A stretch of DNA of 64,000 nucleotides, taken from contig JAUJEA010000011.1 in the NCBI GenBank assembly GCA_030442035.1, forward strand, positions 1-64,000, read 5' to 3'. The position numbers and the translations under genes were made by a program. The stretch is from Splendidivirga corallicola. Its GTDB lineage: Bacteria > Bacteroidota > Bacteroidia > Cytophagales > Cyclobacteriaceae. The notes below the pieces were generated by a model. It did not search any database. It was not told where the DNA came from and was given only the letters and a program-made list of their open reading frames with translations. Shown in pieces: positions 54,672 through 64,000 of the stretch. Position 1 is the stretch's first letter, and each line of letters begins with the position of its first letter.

Positions 54672-57600
54672 CTAGACTATCGTTATTTCAATCTGATCCC
54701 TGGACTTTAGCAATGTTCCCTCCCAACTAATTTGATATTCCTCTCCATTCCCTCCTAATTGAGAAGCTATTTCTTTCCCATTGATTTTTAAAGCAACTGA
54801 TGATTTTCTACTTCCTTTTGAATGCAAGGTTATTTTTGAAAGCATGGCTTTACCATGGCTAATCTCAATAACAGCTGTCTGTTTTTCTCCTGCCCTTTGC
54901 TGTGAAAAAGTACCCCAGCCTTCAGCTAAAATGAACGGAGCCTTAAAATTTTCAGGATTTAATTTGGGATCAAAGTTCAAATGTCCTTTAGGTCCATGAT
55001 AGTCAAATCCACATATTGCAAGTAGTACACCATAGCTTGCCATAGAACGGCTGTAGTGATCACTACATTCTATTTCATTGTATGGATTACGTTTGATGGC
55101 ATTGTACCGATCATGCACTGCTCTGGCCGTAGCTAACCCTTTTTCCAGCATACCTTCATAAATCATATGTGTAGCAATCTGATACTCAAACCCATTCATA
55201 GCTTCATCAAAGTAACCTCCGGGACCTAACCAGGTTGCGGACTTATCAGGTCTTTTGTCCATACCAGGAACCGCTTTCTCTGCTCCACCTTTAGGCCAGG
55301 TACACATGATGGTACCCGCCTCACCTTGAGTAGCATATATCCTAGCCCCTTTAATAGGTTTGTGCTGCTCCTGGTACAAATAAGCATCGGGCGCAAAATT
55401 GTATTTCCATATAGACTCCAGCGCCGATTGAGTTTCCCTTTCCGGAACTACTCTCTCTGAAACTCCTATTTGCCAGGCAAAGCTCTGACCTAGTACCTGA
55501 TCAATATGGCATCCGTCGTTGGAATTGATCGCATTGGGATGATTGGGGTCTGGTTTATGAATGAAATATTCTCCATTGAATAGTTGTGCTACAATGTTTT
55601 TTCTACCTTTTTGAAGCAACTCATCACATTCCTTCACAAAGCTATCATCACCTACTTCCATAGCCATCTCTTTTCCTACCGCCAAAGCACCAAGGTACAA
55701 AGAGCTGATCCATCCCATTGGCCCAAACCAGGCTGCATCCAAGGTGTTTTGCTGTCGGCCTTCAAGTATTCCATCCTTATCTTTATCCTCATTGATGAGG
55801 AACTGGATTGTCTTTTTAATTTTCGAATAGTTTTGTTTAAGGAAAGTGTTATCGGCGGACATTTTGTGTTCACGGTATATTCTCATGACCGTTCCGGCAT
55901 GACCGTCATGTGCCGCAGCTAATCCATGGTGGCCGGCTGTTTCATCTCGATGCCCCATAACACCGGTTTTGGTATTAAAACTATATCCCAGATCGGTGAG
56001 CTCTCTCAATGTTTTCTCCATTTCGGGAAAAACCCGGGCCATGGCCTGGGCATACTGCCACACATGCTGACAGGTACCAGGACAACATTCTACACCTTCC
56101 CAACCCCAAATACGGCCGTTATCAAACCAATTCATTGTATTGGTAGCCAGGCAATCGATGGGAATGAAGCTTCTGTCCAGTAGCCAGTATGGTAGCGTTG
56201 AATTGTAATAAGTCTTATTCCACAAACGGGTACTTTCAGCAAGATAGCTAAAATCACTGGCTACATAGTCAGCAACCTGATTTGCCGATTTGAACCAATT
56301 ATAGTAATGTCGTTTTAGAAATTTGATATCTTTCAAACTAAGCAATTGACCCGATTCATTGGCTTGTTGATTAAGATGTGGAAAGAACCATGAAACAATG
56401 AAGACTACCTCTTTTTCTTCTCCAGGTAGCAAGGTAAACGTATCTCCCAGGGCACCAATTTGCGTTTGATCGAAAGCCGCAGTTTGAGAACTCCCCGCCT
56501 CATTGCTTTTCATATGATCAAAAATGGTCTTAGGGTCATTATCGCCTTCCAGACTTAAGGCAGATTTACTATCGGAAGAAGGTTTGTAAAGTGACAATGC
56601 CATGGAACCATACCCATGCTGCTTGTCCAAACTGTTGTCTACAATAGATTTGTCTGTAAACACAATGTGATCAATAGTGATATGTCCCCAGCTACCTTTG
56701 TGCTGATCAACGATTTGAATTTTAGCCTTTTTCCCTATGAACTCCCTTACATCAAAGGCTTTGGTGATCATGGTATTACTGTTGTTTCCGGTTTCTGACC
56801 GGACAATTTTTTTATCAACTATCAGATTGACCGTTGTTTTTCCTTTATGGCTTCCGCCTGAGATATTGAAAGTGATAAAGTTATGATGAATGGTAAATGT
56901 CTTGCTGGTAAGGGTTCCAACGAGGTCATCAGGATTCTGTACTTCTTCACGGGCATTGTACCCGTTGATAAAATACTTCCCTTCAAATCCTTTGAGGTTT
57001 TGGTTTGGTGATAAGTCTTTTGCCTGGTAAGGTTTATCGCCAAAGGCCTTTCCTTCTACCTTCCAATTCTGGTAACTCCCACTTTCAAAGTCTTCAAAAA
57101 CGACGTCAGGTCTTTTCTTAATATCATTCTCCTTAACCCGTAGTGGCTCAGCCGTGCTGTATATCGTAAGCCTGTTCTGATCCGCATGCAATGTATTTCG
57201 TCTCAACCCTATTGAATTGTCCTTAGAATAAGGGCAAACAGCATTTTCCAGCCATCCCGCGAGTTCTATATTTACCTGTGTCTGCGAGGTGTTTTTTACT
57301 TTATAGCTAAGAATGGTTACAGGTAGTGCGGATTTTTCAGCTTCAAGTGGAATAAATGGTGAAAATGCTTCCAGGTTCACTTCTACCGGAAAGCCGGCTT
57401 CTTTATAGTTAACTTTCCCAATGGGATATTCACCTCTAAAAGTGATATCCTTGAATCCAGTACTATCAAGTGTTTTTTGTTGTACTTTATTCCCGGTTCG
57501 AACGCGAATGGTTGCTCCCTGTTCGACAGGACGTGTTTCCCTTGCAAACACTTTATCAGGAAATTCATAATGACCTCCCAAAGTCATGGCTGCGAAACGT

Positions 57601-58007
57601 TGACCGTGGTCCTTTTCCCTGCTGTATTCAGTTTTGAAAATATGCCAGAACCATAACCTACCATCCCCACCCAAATAAAGCTGTCCACATGCTATTCCTC
57701 CAACAGGCATACCAACATGTTTCAATTCTCCCTTTGCAGCTGTAAGCACCTCTGGTTTTCCTCTTTCATACAATGCTTTAATCCAATCAGCAGAAAGCTT
57801 TTTGTCTTCCGGGATCAAGTGCCCATTATTATCAAAGTTGAAGGGACCTGCGAAAACCGGAAGGTTCGGCAAGGCCAATGCCCCGGCACTCAGGGCAGCC
57901 ATTTTCATGAAATCTCTTCTTGTATTTTCAAATGACTGAAGTTTGATATCTTCCGATTGGGAATCATGTTGGTTTGAATTGGTTAGATCAATTTTCTTTT
58001 TATCCAT
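54672..58007 (-). CDS. GH116 family glycosidase (GBA2-like) with inserted beta-sandwich
   Basis: An 1111-aa exported enzyme with a Tat-like signal (ENTRRDFMKMAALSAGALAL, about 27-50). The N-terminal GBA2-type domain shows GMPVGGIACGQLYLGGDGRLWFW and WLENAVCPYS; the catalytic (alpha/alpha)6 part follows from about 600, where GVECCPGTCQHVWQYAQA (Glu about 639, nucleophile position) and NTLDAAWFGPMGWISSLYLGAL (Asp about 757, acid/base position) match the family. Family members hydrolyse beta-glucosides, beta-xylosides or N-acetylglucosaminides. A module of about 150 residues (about 300-455, FEDFESGSYQNWKVEGKAFGD ... SWGHITIDHIVFTD) is inserted in the N-terminal domain; it looks like the beta-sandwich found beside GH32 enzymes. 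Downstream of the locus 3 susD. Confidence 0.9.
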   Translation of the reverse strand: MDKKKIDLTNSNQHDSQSEDIKLQSFENTRRDFMKMAALSAGALALPNLPVFAGPFNFDNNGHLIPEDKKLSADWIKALYERGKPEVLTAAKGELKHVGMPVGGIACGQLYLGGDGRLWFWHIFKTEYSREKDHGQRFAAMTLGGHYEFPDKVFARETRPVEQGATIRVRTGNKVQQKTLDSTGFKDITFRGEYPIGKVNYKEAGFPVEVNLEAFSPFIPLEAEKSALPVTILSYKVKNTSQTQVNIELAGWLENAVCPYSKDNSIGLRRNTLHADQNRLTIYSTAEPLRVKENDIKKRPDVVFEDFESGSYQNWKVEGKAFGDKPYQAKDLSPNQNLKGFEGKYFINGYNAREEVQNPDDLVGTLTSKTFTIHHNFITFNISGGSHKGKTTVNLIVDKKIVRSETGNNSNTMITKAFDVREFIGKKAKIQIVDQHKGSWGHITIDHIVFTDKSIVDNSLDKQHGYGSMALSLYKPSSDSKSALSLEGDNDPKTIFDHMKSNEAGSSQTAAFDQTQIGALGDTFTLLPGEEKEVVFIVSWFFPHLNQQANESGQLLSLKDIKFLKRHYYNWFKSANQVADYVASDFSYLAESTRLWNKTYYNSTLPYWLLDRSFIPIDCLATNTMNWFDNGRIWGWEGVECCPGTCQHVWQYAQAMARVFPEMEKTLRELTDLGYSFNTKTGVMGHRDETAGHHGLAAAHDGHAGTVMRIYREHKMSADNTFLKQNYSKIKKTIQFLINEDKDKDGILEGRQQNTLDAAWFGPMGWISSLYLGALAVGKEMAMEVGDDSFVKECDELLQKGRKNIVAQLFNGEYFIHKPDPNHPNAINSNDGCHIDQVLGQSFAWQIGVSERVVPERETQSALESIWKYNFAPDAYLYQEQHKPIKGARIYATQGEAGTIMCTWPKGGAEKAVPGMDKRPDKSATWLGPGGYFDEAMNGFEYQIATHMIYEGMLEKGLATARAVHDRYNAIKRNPYNEIECSDHYSRSMASYGVLLAICGFDYHGPKGHLNFDPKLNPENFKAPFILAEGWGTFSQQRAGEKQTAVIEISHGKAMLSKITLHSKGSRKSSVALKINGKEIASQLGGNGEEYQISWEGTLLKSRDQIEITIV

Positions 58008-58105
58008 GTAAATAGTACTTTATTTTTTGCCTCATGATCGCGTTACAGGCACATACTCCAGTGAACATGAAGTTTTGTAATAAGAATGAATTTGTTATAC
58101 AAGTT

Positions 58106-58139
58106 AAAAGCGGTCGGAATTTTCACTCCGACCGCTTTT
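58106..58139 (-). terminator. strong terminator between susD and GH116 (locus 3)
   Basis: AAAAGCGGTCGGA (58106-58118) and TCCGACCGCTTTT (58127-58139) pair perfectly over 13 bp with an 8-nt loop, ending in TTTT on the transcribed strand. It lies right after susD and before the GH116 gene, so most transcripts may stop there. Confidence 0.75.
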
Positions 58140-58158
58140 GGAAGAATTAACAGTTACC

Positions 58159-59943
58159 TTACTGAGAATTCCAACCTGGATTCTGTTCCAAAGCAGGATT
58201 CAAAGCTATTTGCCGTAATGGCAATGGCCATAAATAATGTTTTTGTTCAAAATTTCTATTAGAAGCTTCTTCCATGATGGAAAATCCATTAACATCAAGT
58301 GGAAATGCTTTATTGATATGCGCAAGAACTGTTTCAATTTGATTAGTCTGTACACTAAATACATCATATCCTCCTGGTGTGCTAATTGGAGAATTGGCAA
58401 ATTGTATACCTTTCAGCGCTTCACTCATTTCTGTTTCAGCAGTTTTCCATCTTCTCAGGTCGTCGTATCTGAAGCCTTCATTCACCAATTCAACGGCACG
58501 TTCTCTTCTGATCTCCGTAAGCATATCCAGATTGTTAGCCGAAACAAAGGTATTAGTCAAATGAGGCATTTCGACCCTGTCGCGCAGCATGTTTATTGAC
58601 ATATCCAATTCAGCATCTGTGATAACTCCATTTCTCTCAAAAGAGGATTCGGCAAAAATCAGCATGACTTCAGCCAGTCGAATAACCGGAAAATCTATTC
58701 CGACATTACCCTCTACCTCCGGAAGGAATTTAGAATTTAAATAGCCTGTGGCACTAGTCCAGTAGCCTTCATTCCAACCCCCTGTACCTGTTAAATTAGT
58801 CAAACTATAGTCTCTTTGGTAGGGAGAATGATACCAAAATTGATGGAACGGTTCTATCATGTTGTTAAGCATCCTTGGGTCACGATCGATGTACTCTGTA
58901 TTGGTTGCAATATAGGTAACCGGATCGATGGTAAAGCCGTGCCCCTGGAACACACTACTGGGATGATCAATAGGCAATCCCGTATTATCCAGATACATAT
59001 TGGCTAATTTTAGTGTAGGTGACAAATTGCCACTATTAGTGGAAATATAGCCTGTAGGAGCATCCAGTTTATTGTGCTTTCTAGTCAGAATATATTCATT
59101 CTGGGCTTCTTTACCTAATCCGATAGGATTTGACTGTACATCACTTTCCAGAATGAAAAAATAGAAGTAGCTCTGATCACCCAAAGCGGTGTTCTTAAAC
59201 AAGCTATATTGACCACTATTGATCACGGTTCTGGATTCATCAATAGCGATATCCAACATCTCGTTTTCATTTCCCAGTCCATGATATTTTCTCCAGGTAC
59301 CCTCGAACAAAGCCACTCTCGCTTTAAATGACCTCACAGCACCCATGGTCAACCTTCCTTCATCAGCAGCATCGGTAAGCGTTCCAACTGGCGCAGCAAT
59401 TGCCGCATCCAGATTTTCCATAATATAGTCAACAATTTGTTCCCGGGTGGCTCTTGGACCAAAGATACGCTCATCATCTAAATCCAGGGTGCTATTGATC
59501 AATGGTACCCCTCCATAAACTTTCAGCAAATTGAAGTAATTCATTGCCAGAAAAAAGTGCGCTTCTCCTTTAAAAACCTGAACCTCATCTTTCGTATTGC
59601 CCGGCTCAAGCTCAGCTTCTTTCTCTATAAGAACAAGACAATTTCTGATATTGCGATAAGCATTGTTCCAGGTCGTGCTATTGTCGCTTTCAATATAGGT
59701 ACTATTACTAATTTCATTTCCACCACCAGTGAAATGCAAATCTGACCAATTGTCACGACTTGAACGCCCAAAGCTGGGAAGTTGGTTATAAAGATCATTG
59801 GCAAACAATCTGAAATCGTTTGTTTGCTTAAAGAACACATCTGACGTCAATTGATCCAAAGGAAGAAGATCCAGATCCCTCTCGCAACTGGAAGAGAAAA
59901 TCAAGATTCCTGCCAAACAAGTATATTTTAATATATTCTTCAT
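58159..59943 (-). CDS. SusD/RagB-family lipoprotein (locus 3)
   Basis: A 594-aa SusD-type lipoprotein, lipobox SSSC (Cys about 20). Family stretches include DVFFKQTNDFRLFANDLYNQLPS, NNAYRNIRNCLVLIEKEA, FKGEAHFFLAMNYFNLLKVYGGVPL, VIRLAEVMLIFAESSFERNGVI and LTEIRRERAVELVNEGFRYDDLRRWKTAETEM, ending LEQNPGWNSQ. It is a larger relative of the locus 2 SusD. 12 nt after susC. The binding substrate is unknown but the downstream GH116 gene hints at beta-linked sugars. Confidence 0.95.
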   Translation of the reverse strand: MKNILKYTCLAGILIFSSSCERDLDLLPLDQLTSDVFFKQTNDFRLFANDLYNQLPSFGRSSRDNWSDLHFTGGGNEISNSTYIESDNSTTWNNAYRNIRNCLVLIEKEAELEPGNTKDEVQVFKGEAHFFLAMNYFNLLKVYGGVPLINSTLDLDDERIFGPRATREQIVDYIMENLDAAIAAPVGTLTDAADEGRLTMGAVRSFKARVALFEGTWRKYHGLGNENEMLDIAIDESRTVINSGQYSLFKNTALGDQSYFYFFILESDVQSNPIGLGKEAQNEYILTRKHNKLDAPTGYISTNSGNLSPTLKLANMYLDNTGLPIDHPSSVFQGHGFTIDPVTYIATNTEYIDRDPRMLNNMIEPFHQFWYHSPYQRDYSLTNLTGTGGWNEGYWTSATGYLNSKFLPEVEGNVGIDFPVIRLAEVMLIFAESSFERNGVITDAELDMSINMLRDRVEMPHLTNTFVSANNLDMLTEIRRERAVELVNEGFRYDDLRRWKTAETEMSEALKGIQFANSPISTPGGYDVFSVQTNQIETVLAHINKAFPLDVNGFSIMEEASNRNFEQKHYLWPLPLRQIALNPALEQNPGWNSQ

Positions 59944-59955
59944 CTTATATACTAT

Positions 59956-62900
59956 TTAAAATCCTACATTGATACCAATAGAATAATTGCGTGTATATGG
60001 GGCCAAACTCGCATTAAAAGGTTGTTCAGGACTAAAACTCTTTGGCATCTTATTGATGATATAACCAAGATCTGTCCCGTTGGCAAAAACCCTTACATTG
60101 CTCAATCGTAGCCTGGACACCAATTGCTCAGGTAAATTGTATGCTATTTGCACATTTTTTATGCCTAACCAAGGGACATTCACCCATGAGAACGGAGCAT
60201 CAGAGGGTGTATAGTTATGATTATTGATGGCATTGCTAAATGCATTGTTGAATATATTGAGCCTTGGAAATTCTGCATTTGGATTTTCAGGAGTCCATCC
60301 CGGATTTGAGGCAATATGCTCTAAAGGTTGTATCCATGGCGCCCCATTTGCTCGATCTCTTTGGACTAGATTCCATTCTCCAACACCATTCAACACAACA
60401 CCAATTTCAAATCCCTTGTAAGATGCCCCCAGATTAATATAATATTGATAATGAGGGTCGCTATCACCCAAATAAACCATATCCCCGGAGCCTGCTGTCG
60501 GATTACCATTTTCATCAACTTCGTAGAGTCTCCGCTCAATGATCCCATCACCATCCAGGTCTTTGAACCTTACGTCGCCAGGTAATAGCAAGCTGGTAAT
60601 GCCGCCACCTGTAATTTGATCATAGTAGGCATCCACTTCACCCTGCGTTTGCATAATACCATCGTATCTAAGTCCAAAGGTCGCACCAAGGGGATAACCT
60701 TCTACCCAGGTATTCCTGCCTATGCCAGGTATCACATCATCTGCTAAACTAATGGCTTTTGTATTGGCATTGTTAATACCTATTGCTGCAAAATAACTCA
60801 ATCCATTGTCGAAGCTATCGTTCCAGTTCACACCTAAATCCCATCCTTTTACCTCGAAATTGGCTCCATTTATACTCGGTGGATTGGCTCCCAGTACTGA
60901 AGGAAATTCTTGTAGAAAGAATGCGTTTTCAGTTTTGGTCTTATAAGTGTTAAAGACAATACCTAGTCTATTGTTTAACAGATTTAGATCAACTCCGAAA
61001 TTCAATTTTTCAGCCACTTGCCAGGTGCGTGTGTTTGAGGGAAAACCTCCTAAACTGGCAGCCTGTGCTCTGGCCACTGAAGAGGGGGCACCGAACAATA
61101 CATTTGATTGATAGATATTTACATTCTGAACGAAATCATATGGTGCAATTCCTCCCTGATTACCTAATTGTCCCCAATTAGCTCTTAGCTTCAAATTCGA
61201 TACGATGTTTTCAATGCCTAATCCCACAAAGAAGTCTTCATTGGTGACTGTCCATGCCACTCCTGCACCAAAGAAATCACTCCATTTAAATCCTTCTGCA
61301 AACCTTGAAGAACCATCTCTTCTATAATAGCCCTCAACACTATATCTGTCTTGAAAAGAATAGCTTAGATTCGAGACTAATCCCTTCAACACAATTTCCT
61401 CCTGGTCATCAGAAATCTGAGGTCTTTCTGTATCGCCAAGATTCACAGTAGTAAGGCCTTGAAAGGCTAAGCCTCTTGCTCTGGCCACCGTAAGATCTCT
61501 TTGAAATTCCTCGTGAGTATAAGCTGTAAACGCTCTGATCGTATGATCTTCAGCAAAGGTCTCCTGGAAATTAGCCGAAAAGGTACCATTGAAATTCTGG
61601 TCGAATCGGTTTGCTGATAATGATTGCGTATCATCATCCCTGTTTCCAAATGTTGGGAAGGCAAATTCGTCTCCAAATCTATAAATGTTGTACCACCTTG
61701 ACGACCATCTATCATTCGTCAAAACAGCACTCTTTTGAAAAGAGGCCCGGAGTGATAATTGTTCGATTGGTGTTATTTCAGTATAGATCTGTGGATGCAA
61801 GGTGTATAAACGTACCGTTCTACTACCCCGATCGGTAGCATGACCGATCGGATTTTGGAATCCCCCCCAGGAGCTGTAGCGGCCTCCACGTGAAAACGGC
61901 ACATCATAAGTATGCCTTAAGCTGATTATTGACTCCAAACCATTCATATCCCAAGGTTCTATCAGCTTTTGATATCTAAGATTTATGTTAGTACCTACGG
62001 TAATGATGTCATTGAAAGCATAGTCCAGTTTTGCACGACCAAAAGTTGTAAGATTAGAATTATCGCCGTATTGAAGCAACGTTCCTTCATCGGCAACACC
62101 AAGCGACAGGTAATACCTTAGCTTTTCGGTTGATCCGGATGCTGACAAGTCATAGTTTCTGGTAACGGCAGTGCCATACATTTCCTCAAACCAATCGGTA
62201 TGACTAAAAACCAGGTAAGGTGTATCCGGCCAGGGTACAACTCCAGTGATGATATGGGGATAATTGGGATCGAGGTAATTGTTATCCTTGATTTGATCAA
62301 AGGTCAGATTGTTATCTTGTATGTAGTTGATTACATTAGAATGACCGAAGAATGGTGAATCACCATTCAATTCCCATGCCTTGGCCCATAGTGTATACAT
62401 TTGTATAACATTTGTCTTCACCGGCTGGATGGATGGAGTTCTAAAAGTGGTTGTAAATCCGGCATTCACCCTTGCTTTATCTCCGCTTTTGGTCGTAATC
62501 ACAATGACACCGGCAGCTGCCCGGGAACCATATACAACACCTTCACCATCCTTCAGGATAGTGATGCTCTCTATATCATTGGGGTTAACACTGTTGATAG
62601 CTGCAGTAGCCCCGGCTGGTTGGGGAACACCATCAATTACTACCAGTGCACCACTATTAGATCTGGCAACCGTTCCCTGGATTTGTATATCTACCTCTCC
62701 ACCACCTACACGACCGGGATTTCTTCTGGTCACAACCAAGCCTGGCGCTAAACCAGCTAATAAATCAGCTGTACGAGCTGTAGGCCTGTCTTTTATCTGA
62801 TCCGCTTTGATCGTAGCTACCGCACCGGTGATATTCTTTTTTTCCTTGGTTTGATAACCTACAACTACAATTTCAGACAATGTTGAAACATCCGGTGTTA

Positions 62901-63519
62901 AGGTCATATCAATGATTGATCTTCCCTCTATTTCAACTTCTTCTCTTACGTAACCGATGTAGGAAAATACAATAGTAGTAGCGTCATCAGGAATCGTCAA
63001 TCTATATTTACCATCAGAATCTGTAATGGTACCGATGCTTCTATCTTTTATTAAAACATTAACTCCAGGTAATCCTGTTCCGGTTTCATCGGTCACTTTC
63101 CCTGAGATATCACGATCCCATTGCAAATATTCATCTTTGGATAAAAAACGCCTTTTGGGGTTGTTTTGGCTCCAAACATAAATGTTTTTATTTATACGCT
63201 TGAAATTATACCGAAATTCCTCTGAAAGCTTTTCAAGAACATGTTTCAGTTTGGATTTCTTTAGTTTGAGATCAATCCTGTAATCACTTTCAATGGCCTT
63301 TCCTTGTGCCACGAACACAAAATCTGTCTGACCTTCGATCATACTCAGGATATCTTCAAGTGAGGCATTTCTGGCAGAAATTGACACCTCTACCTGCCCC
63401 AGGGACTGACCCAGCGATTCATTCGCCAGTACAAATTGCATGGATACAATTTGAATGATGAAAATGTAAAACGAATGTTTTGATACATCCATAATTAGCT
63501 TAAGTAAGTTTCGTTTCAT
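59956..63519 (-). CDS. SusC/RagA TonB-dependent outer-membrane importer (locus 3)
   Basis: A 1187-aa SusC, the longest of the three. It has a signal peptide, an STN-like domain (about 44-112: ISARNASLEDILSMIEGQTDFVFVAQ), a carboxypeptidase-regulatory-like domain (about 138-215, ISGKVTDETGTGLPGVNVLI), the TonB-box segment SEIVVVGYQTKEKKNITGAVATI, plug (LLAGLAPGLVVTRRNPG, LVVIDGVPQPAG, YGSRAAAGVIVITTKSGDK) and a barrel ending RNYSIGINVGF. Signal relay to the FecR at the window edge is expected. Two tandem hairpins lie between it and fecR. It imports the glycan that SusD binds. Confidence 0.95.
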   Translation of the reverse strand: MKRNLLKLIMDVSKHSFYIFIIQIVSMQFVLANESLGQSLGQVEVSISARNASLEDILSMIEGQTDFVFVAQGKAIESDYRIDLKLKKSKLKHVLEKLSEEFRYNFKRINKNIYVWSQNNPKRRFLSKDEYLQWDRDISGKVTDETGTGLPGVNVLIKDRSIGTITDSDGKYRLTIPDDATTIVFSYIGYVREEVEIEGRSIIDMTLTPDVSTLSEIVVVGYQTKEKKNITGAVATIKADQIKDRPTARTADLLAGLAPGLVVTRRNPGRVGGGEVDIQIQGTVARSNSGALVVIDGVPQPAGATAAINSVNPNDIESITILKDGEGVVYGSRAAAGVIVITTKSGDKARVNAGFTTTFRTPSIQPVKTNVIQMYTLWAKAWELNGDSPFFGHSNVINYIQDNNLTFDQIKDNNYLDPNYPHIITGVVPWPDTPYLVFSHTDWFEEMYGTAVTRNYDLSASGSTEKLRYYLSLGVADEGTLLQYGDNSNLTTFGRAKLDYAFNDIITVGTNINLRYQKLIEPWDMNGLESIISLRHTYDVPFSRGGRYSSWGGFQNPIGHATDRGSRTVRLYTLHPQIYTEITPIEQLSLRASFQKSAVLTNDRWSSRWYNIYRFGDEFAFPTFGNRDDDTQSLSANRFDQNFNGTFSANFQETFAEDHTIRAFTAYTHEEFQRDLTVARARGLAFQGLTTVNLGDTERPQISDDQEEIVLKGLVSNLSYSFQDRYSVEGYYRRDGSSRFAEGFKWSDFFGAGVAWTVTNEDFFVGLGIENIVSNLKLRANWGQLGNQGGIAPYDFVQNVNIYQSNVLFGAPSSVARAQAASLGGFPSNTRTWQVAEKLNFGVDLNLLNNRLGIVFNTYKTKTENAFFLQEFPSVLGANPPSINGANFEVKGWDLGVNWNDSFDNGLSYFAAIGINNANTKAISLADDVIPGIGRNTWVEGYPLGATFGLRYDGIMQTQGEVDAYYDQITGGGITSLLLPGDVRFKDLDGDGIIERRLYEVDENGNPTAGSGDMVYLGDSDPHYQYYINLGASYKGFEIGVVLNGVGEWNLVQRDRANGAPWIQPLEHIASNPGWTPENPNAEFPRLNIFNNAFSNAINNHNYTPSDAPFSWVNVPWLGIKNVQIAYNLPEQLVSRLRLSNVRVFANGTDLGYIINKMPKSFSPEQPFNASLAPYTRNYSIGINVGF

Positions 63520-63554
63520 ACTTTTACATTTAGGTAATTAATAAATTTGATTAC

Positions 63555-63577
63555 TTCCCGAATTCACGGTTCGGGAA
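63555..63577 (-). promoter_or_regulatory. hairpin 1 upstream of susC (locus 3)
   Basis: TTCCCGAA (63555-63562) and TTCGGGAA (63570-63577) pair perfectly around a 7-nt loop, 35 nt before the susC start. With the next hairpin it forms a tandem pair in the fecR-susC gap. Confidence 0.5.
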
Positions 63578-63582
63578 ATTGG

Positions 63583-63611
63583 GCCTTAGGTTATTCGAAC
63601 TAGCCTAAGGC
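63583..63611 (-). promoter_or_regulatory. hairpin 2 upstream of susC (locus 3)
   Basis: GCCTTAGG (63583-63590) and CCTAAGGC (63604-63611) pair perfectly around a 13-nt loop. It comes first in the transcript after fecR. No T-tract follows, so it may protect or slow the transcript rather than end it. Confidence 0.5.
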
Positions 63612-63681
63612 TCTTCATTTTTTACTTGGTAAAAAATAGGATAAGAACATTTTTTTTAAATCATCTCATAGGCACTTTGTT

Positions 63682-64000
63682 TTATTTACAACCTTTACCT
63701 GTTATAATCCATTGGTTATATCCATTAAATTCATATTCGAAATCAAGGAATGATTGGAGGCCTTTTAGAATTGTTTCCAGGCTTTCTTTCTCATACCTGG
63801 CTTTTCTGATAATGCAATCACTCATCCTCTTATTTTTAAGAATGATCTTTTGATCAAATCGTTTTTCAAGCATAATGAAGGCATCTCCAACCGAAACATT
63901 CTCCATCATAAGTTCTTTTGAATACCATGCCAGGTATTTCCTAATATCTACTTCAGTCTGTATGAGGCGATTGCTTTCAAAACTATAGACGGCTTGCTTG
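63682..64000 (-). CDS. FecR-family anti-sigma factor, C-terminal part (locus 3, cut by window end)
   Basis: The minus frame stays open to the end of the window and reads KQAVYSFESNRLIQTEVDIR, KYLAWYSKELMMENVSVGDA, then FIMLEKRFDQKIILKNKRM. This is the end of a FecR protein: the last strand of the FecR domain with a tail like 'PGEQAVYSF', then the DUF4974 domain. The start (membrane helix, cytoplasmic part) lies beyond 64000, and a sigma gene is expected further on. It should signal from the locus 3 SusC. Confidence 0.85.
   Translation of the reverse strand, partial: KQAVYSFESNRLIQTEVDIRKYLAWYSKELMMENVSVGDAFIMLEKRFDQKIILKNKRMSDCIIRKARYEKESLETILKGLQSFLDFEYEFNGYNQWIITGKGCK

Overview
The window looks like a chromosome segment of a Bacteroidota bacterium, probably a Cytophagales-type gliding marine or soil relative. 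Reasons: three SusC/SusD outer-membrane pairs, each with an ECF sigma / FecR anti-sigma module (the third cut by the window end); SusC proteins with STN and carboxypeptidase-regulatory-like N-termini; LytTR response regulators; VCBS/CRTAC1 lipoproteins; and few obvious Shine-Dalgarno sites. No prophage, insertion sequence with a transposase, CRISPR array or rRNA was seen. One tRNA (Arg, CCT) is present.

Layout. 1-4.7 kb: an HxlR regulator divergent from a secreted SnoaL-like protein, then a LytTR response regulator and a TPR histidine kinase that converge and share stop-codon bases. 5.2-10.8 kb: a co-directional trio of zinc-ribbon/adenylate cyclase/AAA/TPR signalling protein, PAPS sulfotransferase and MFS exporter. 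10.8-16.7 kb: a tRNA, an SMP-30 lactonase lipoprotein, an Nramp transporter, small DUF1761 and DUF5655 genes, and several decayed gene pieces (receiver domain, beta-helix). 16.6-32.3 kb (all minus): polysaccharide-utilisation-like locus 1, read sigma, FecR, SusC, SusD, a 1116-aa VCBS protein, a CRTAC1 protein, a putative glycosyl hydrolase, DoxX. 32.5-44.8 kb: a nitrate/nitrite assimilation cluster, read on the minus strand as nirB, nirD, outer-membrane porin, NarK-type transporter, a nitrate reductase fused to an NAD(P)H-diaphorase-like module, and a rubredoxin-tailed protein; DUF4202 converges on it. 45.1-53.8 kb: a Tat-signal Dabb protein, then locus 2 (sigma, FecR, SusC, SusD, GH43/GH117-like enzyme). 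54-64 kb: locus 3 (partial FecR, SusC, SusD, GH116 enzyme with an inserted beta-sandwich) and a decayed CobW-type GTPase gene.

How the genes work together. In each Sus locus the expected logic is that the SusC STN domain signals to FecR, which controls the ECF sigma factor that turns on the SusCD importer and its downstream enzymes. All three loci carry stem-loops at the same two places, between fecR and susC and between susD or its neighbour and the first enzyme gene, which could set expression steps. In the nitrogen cluster a porin and NarK would bring nitrate in, the fused reductase would make nitrite using NAD(P)H, and NirBD would make ammonium. The rubredoxin-tailed protein looks like a siroheme-reductase fold that has lost the cluster cysteines and gained a rubredoxin, and is my first choice for a little-described component. 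A long perfect inverted repeat lies just upstream of nirB and is the best candidate control site.
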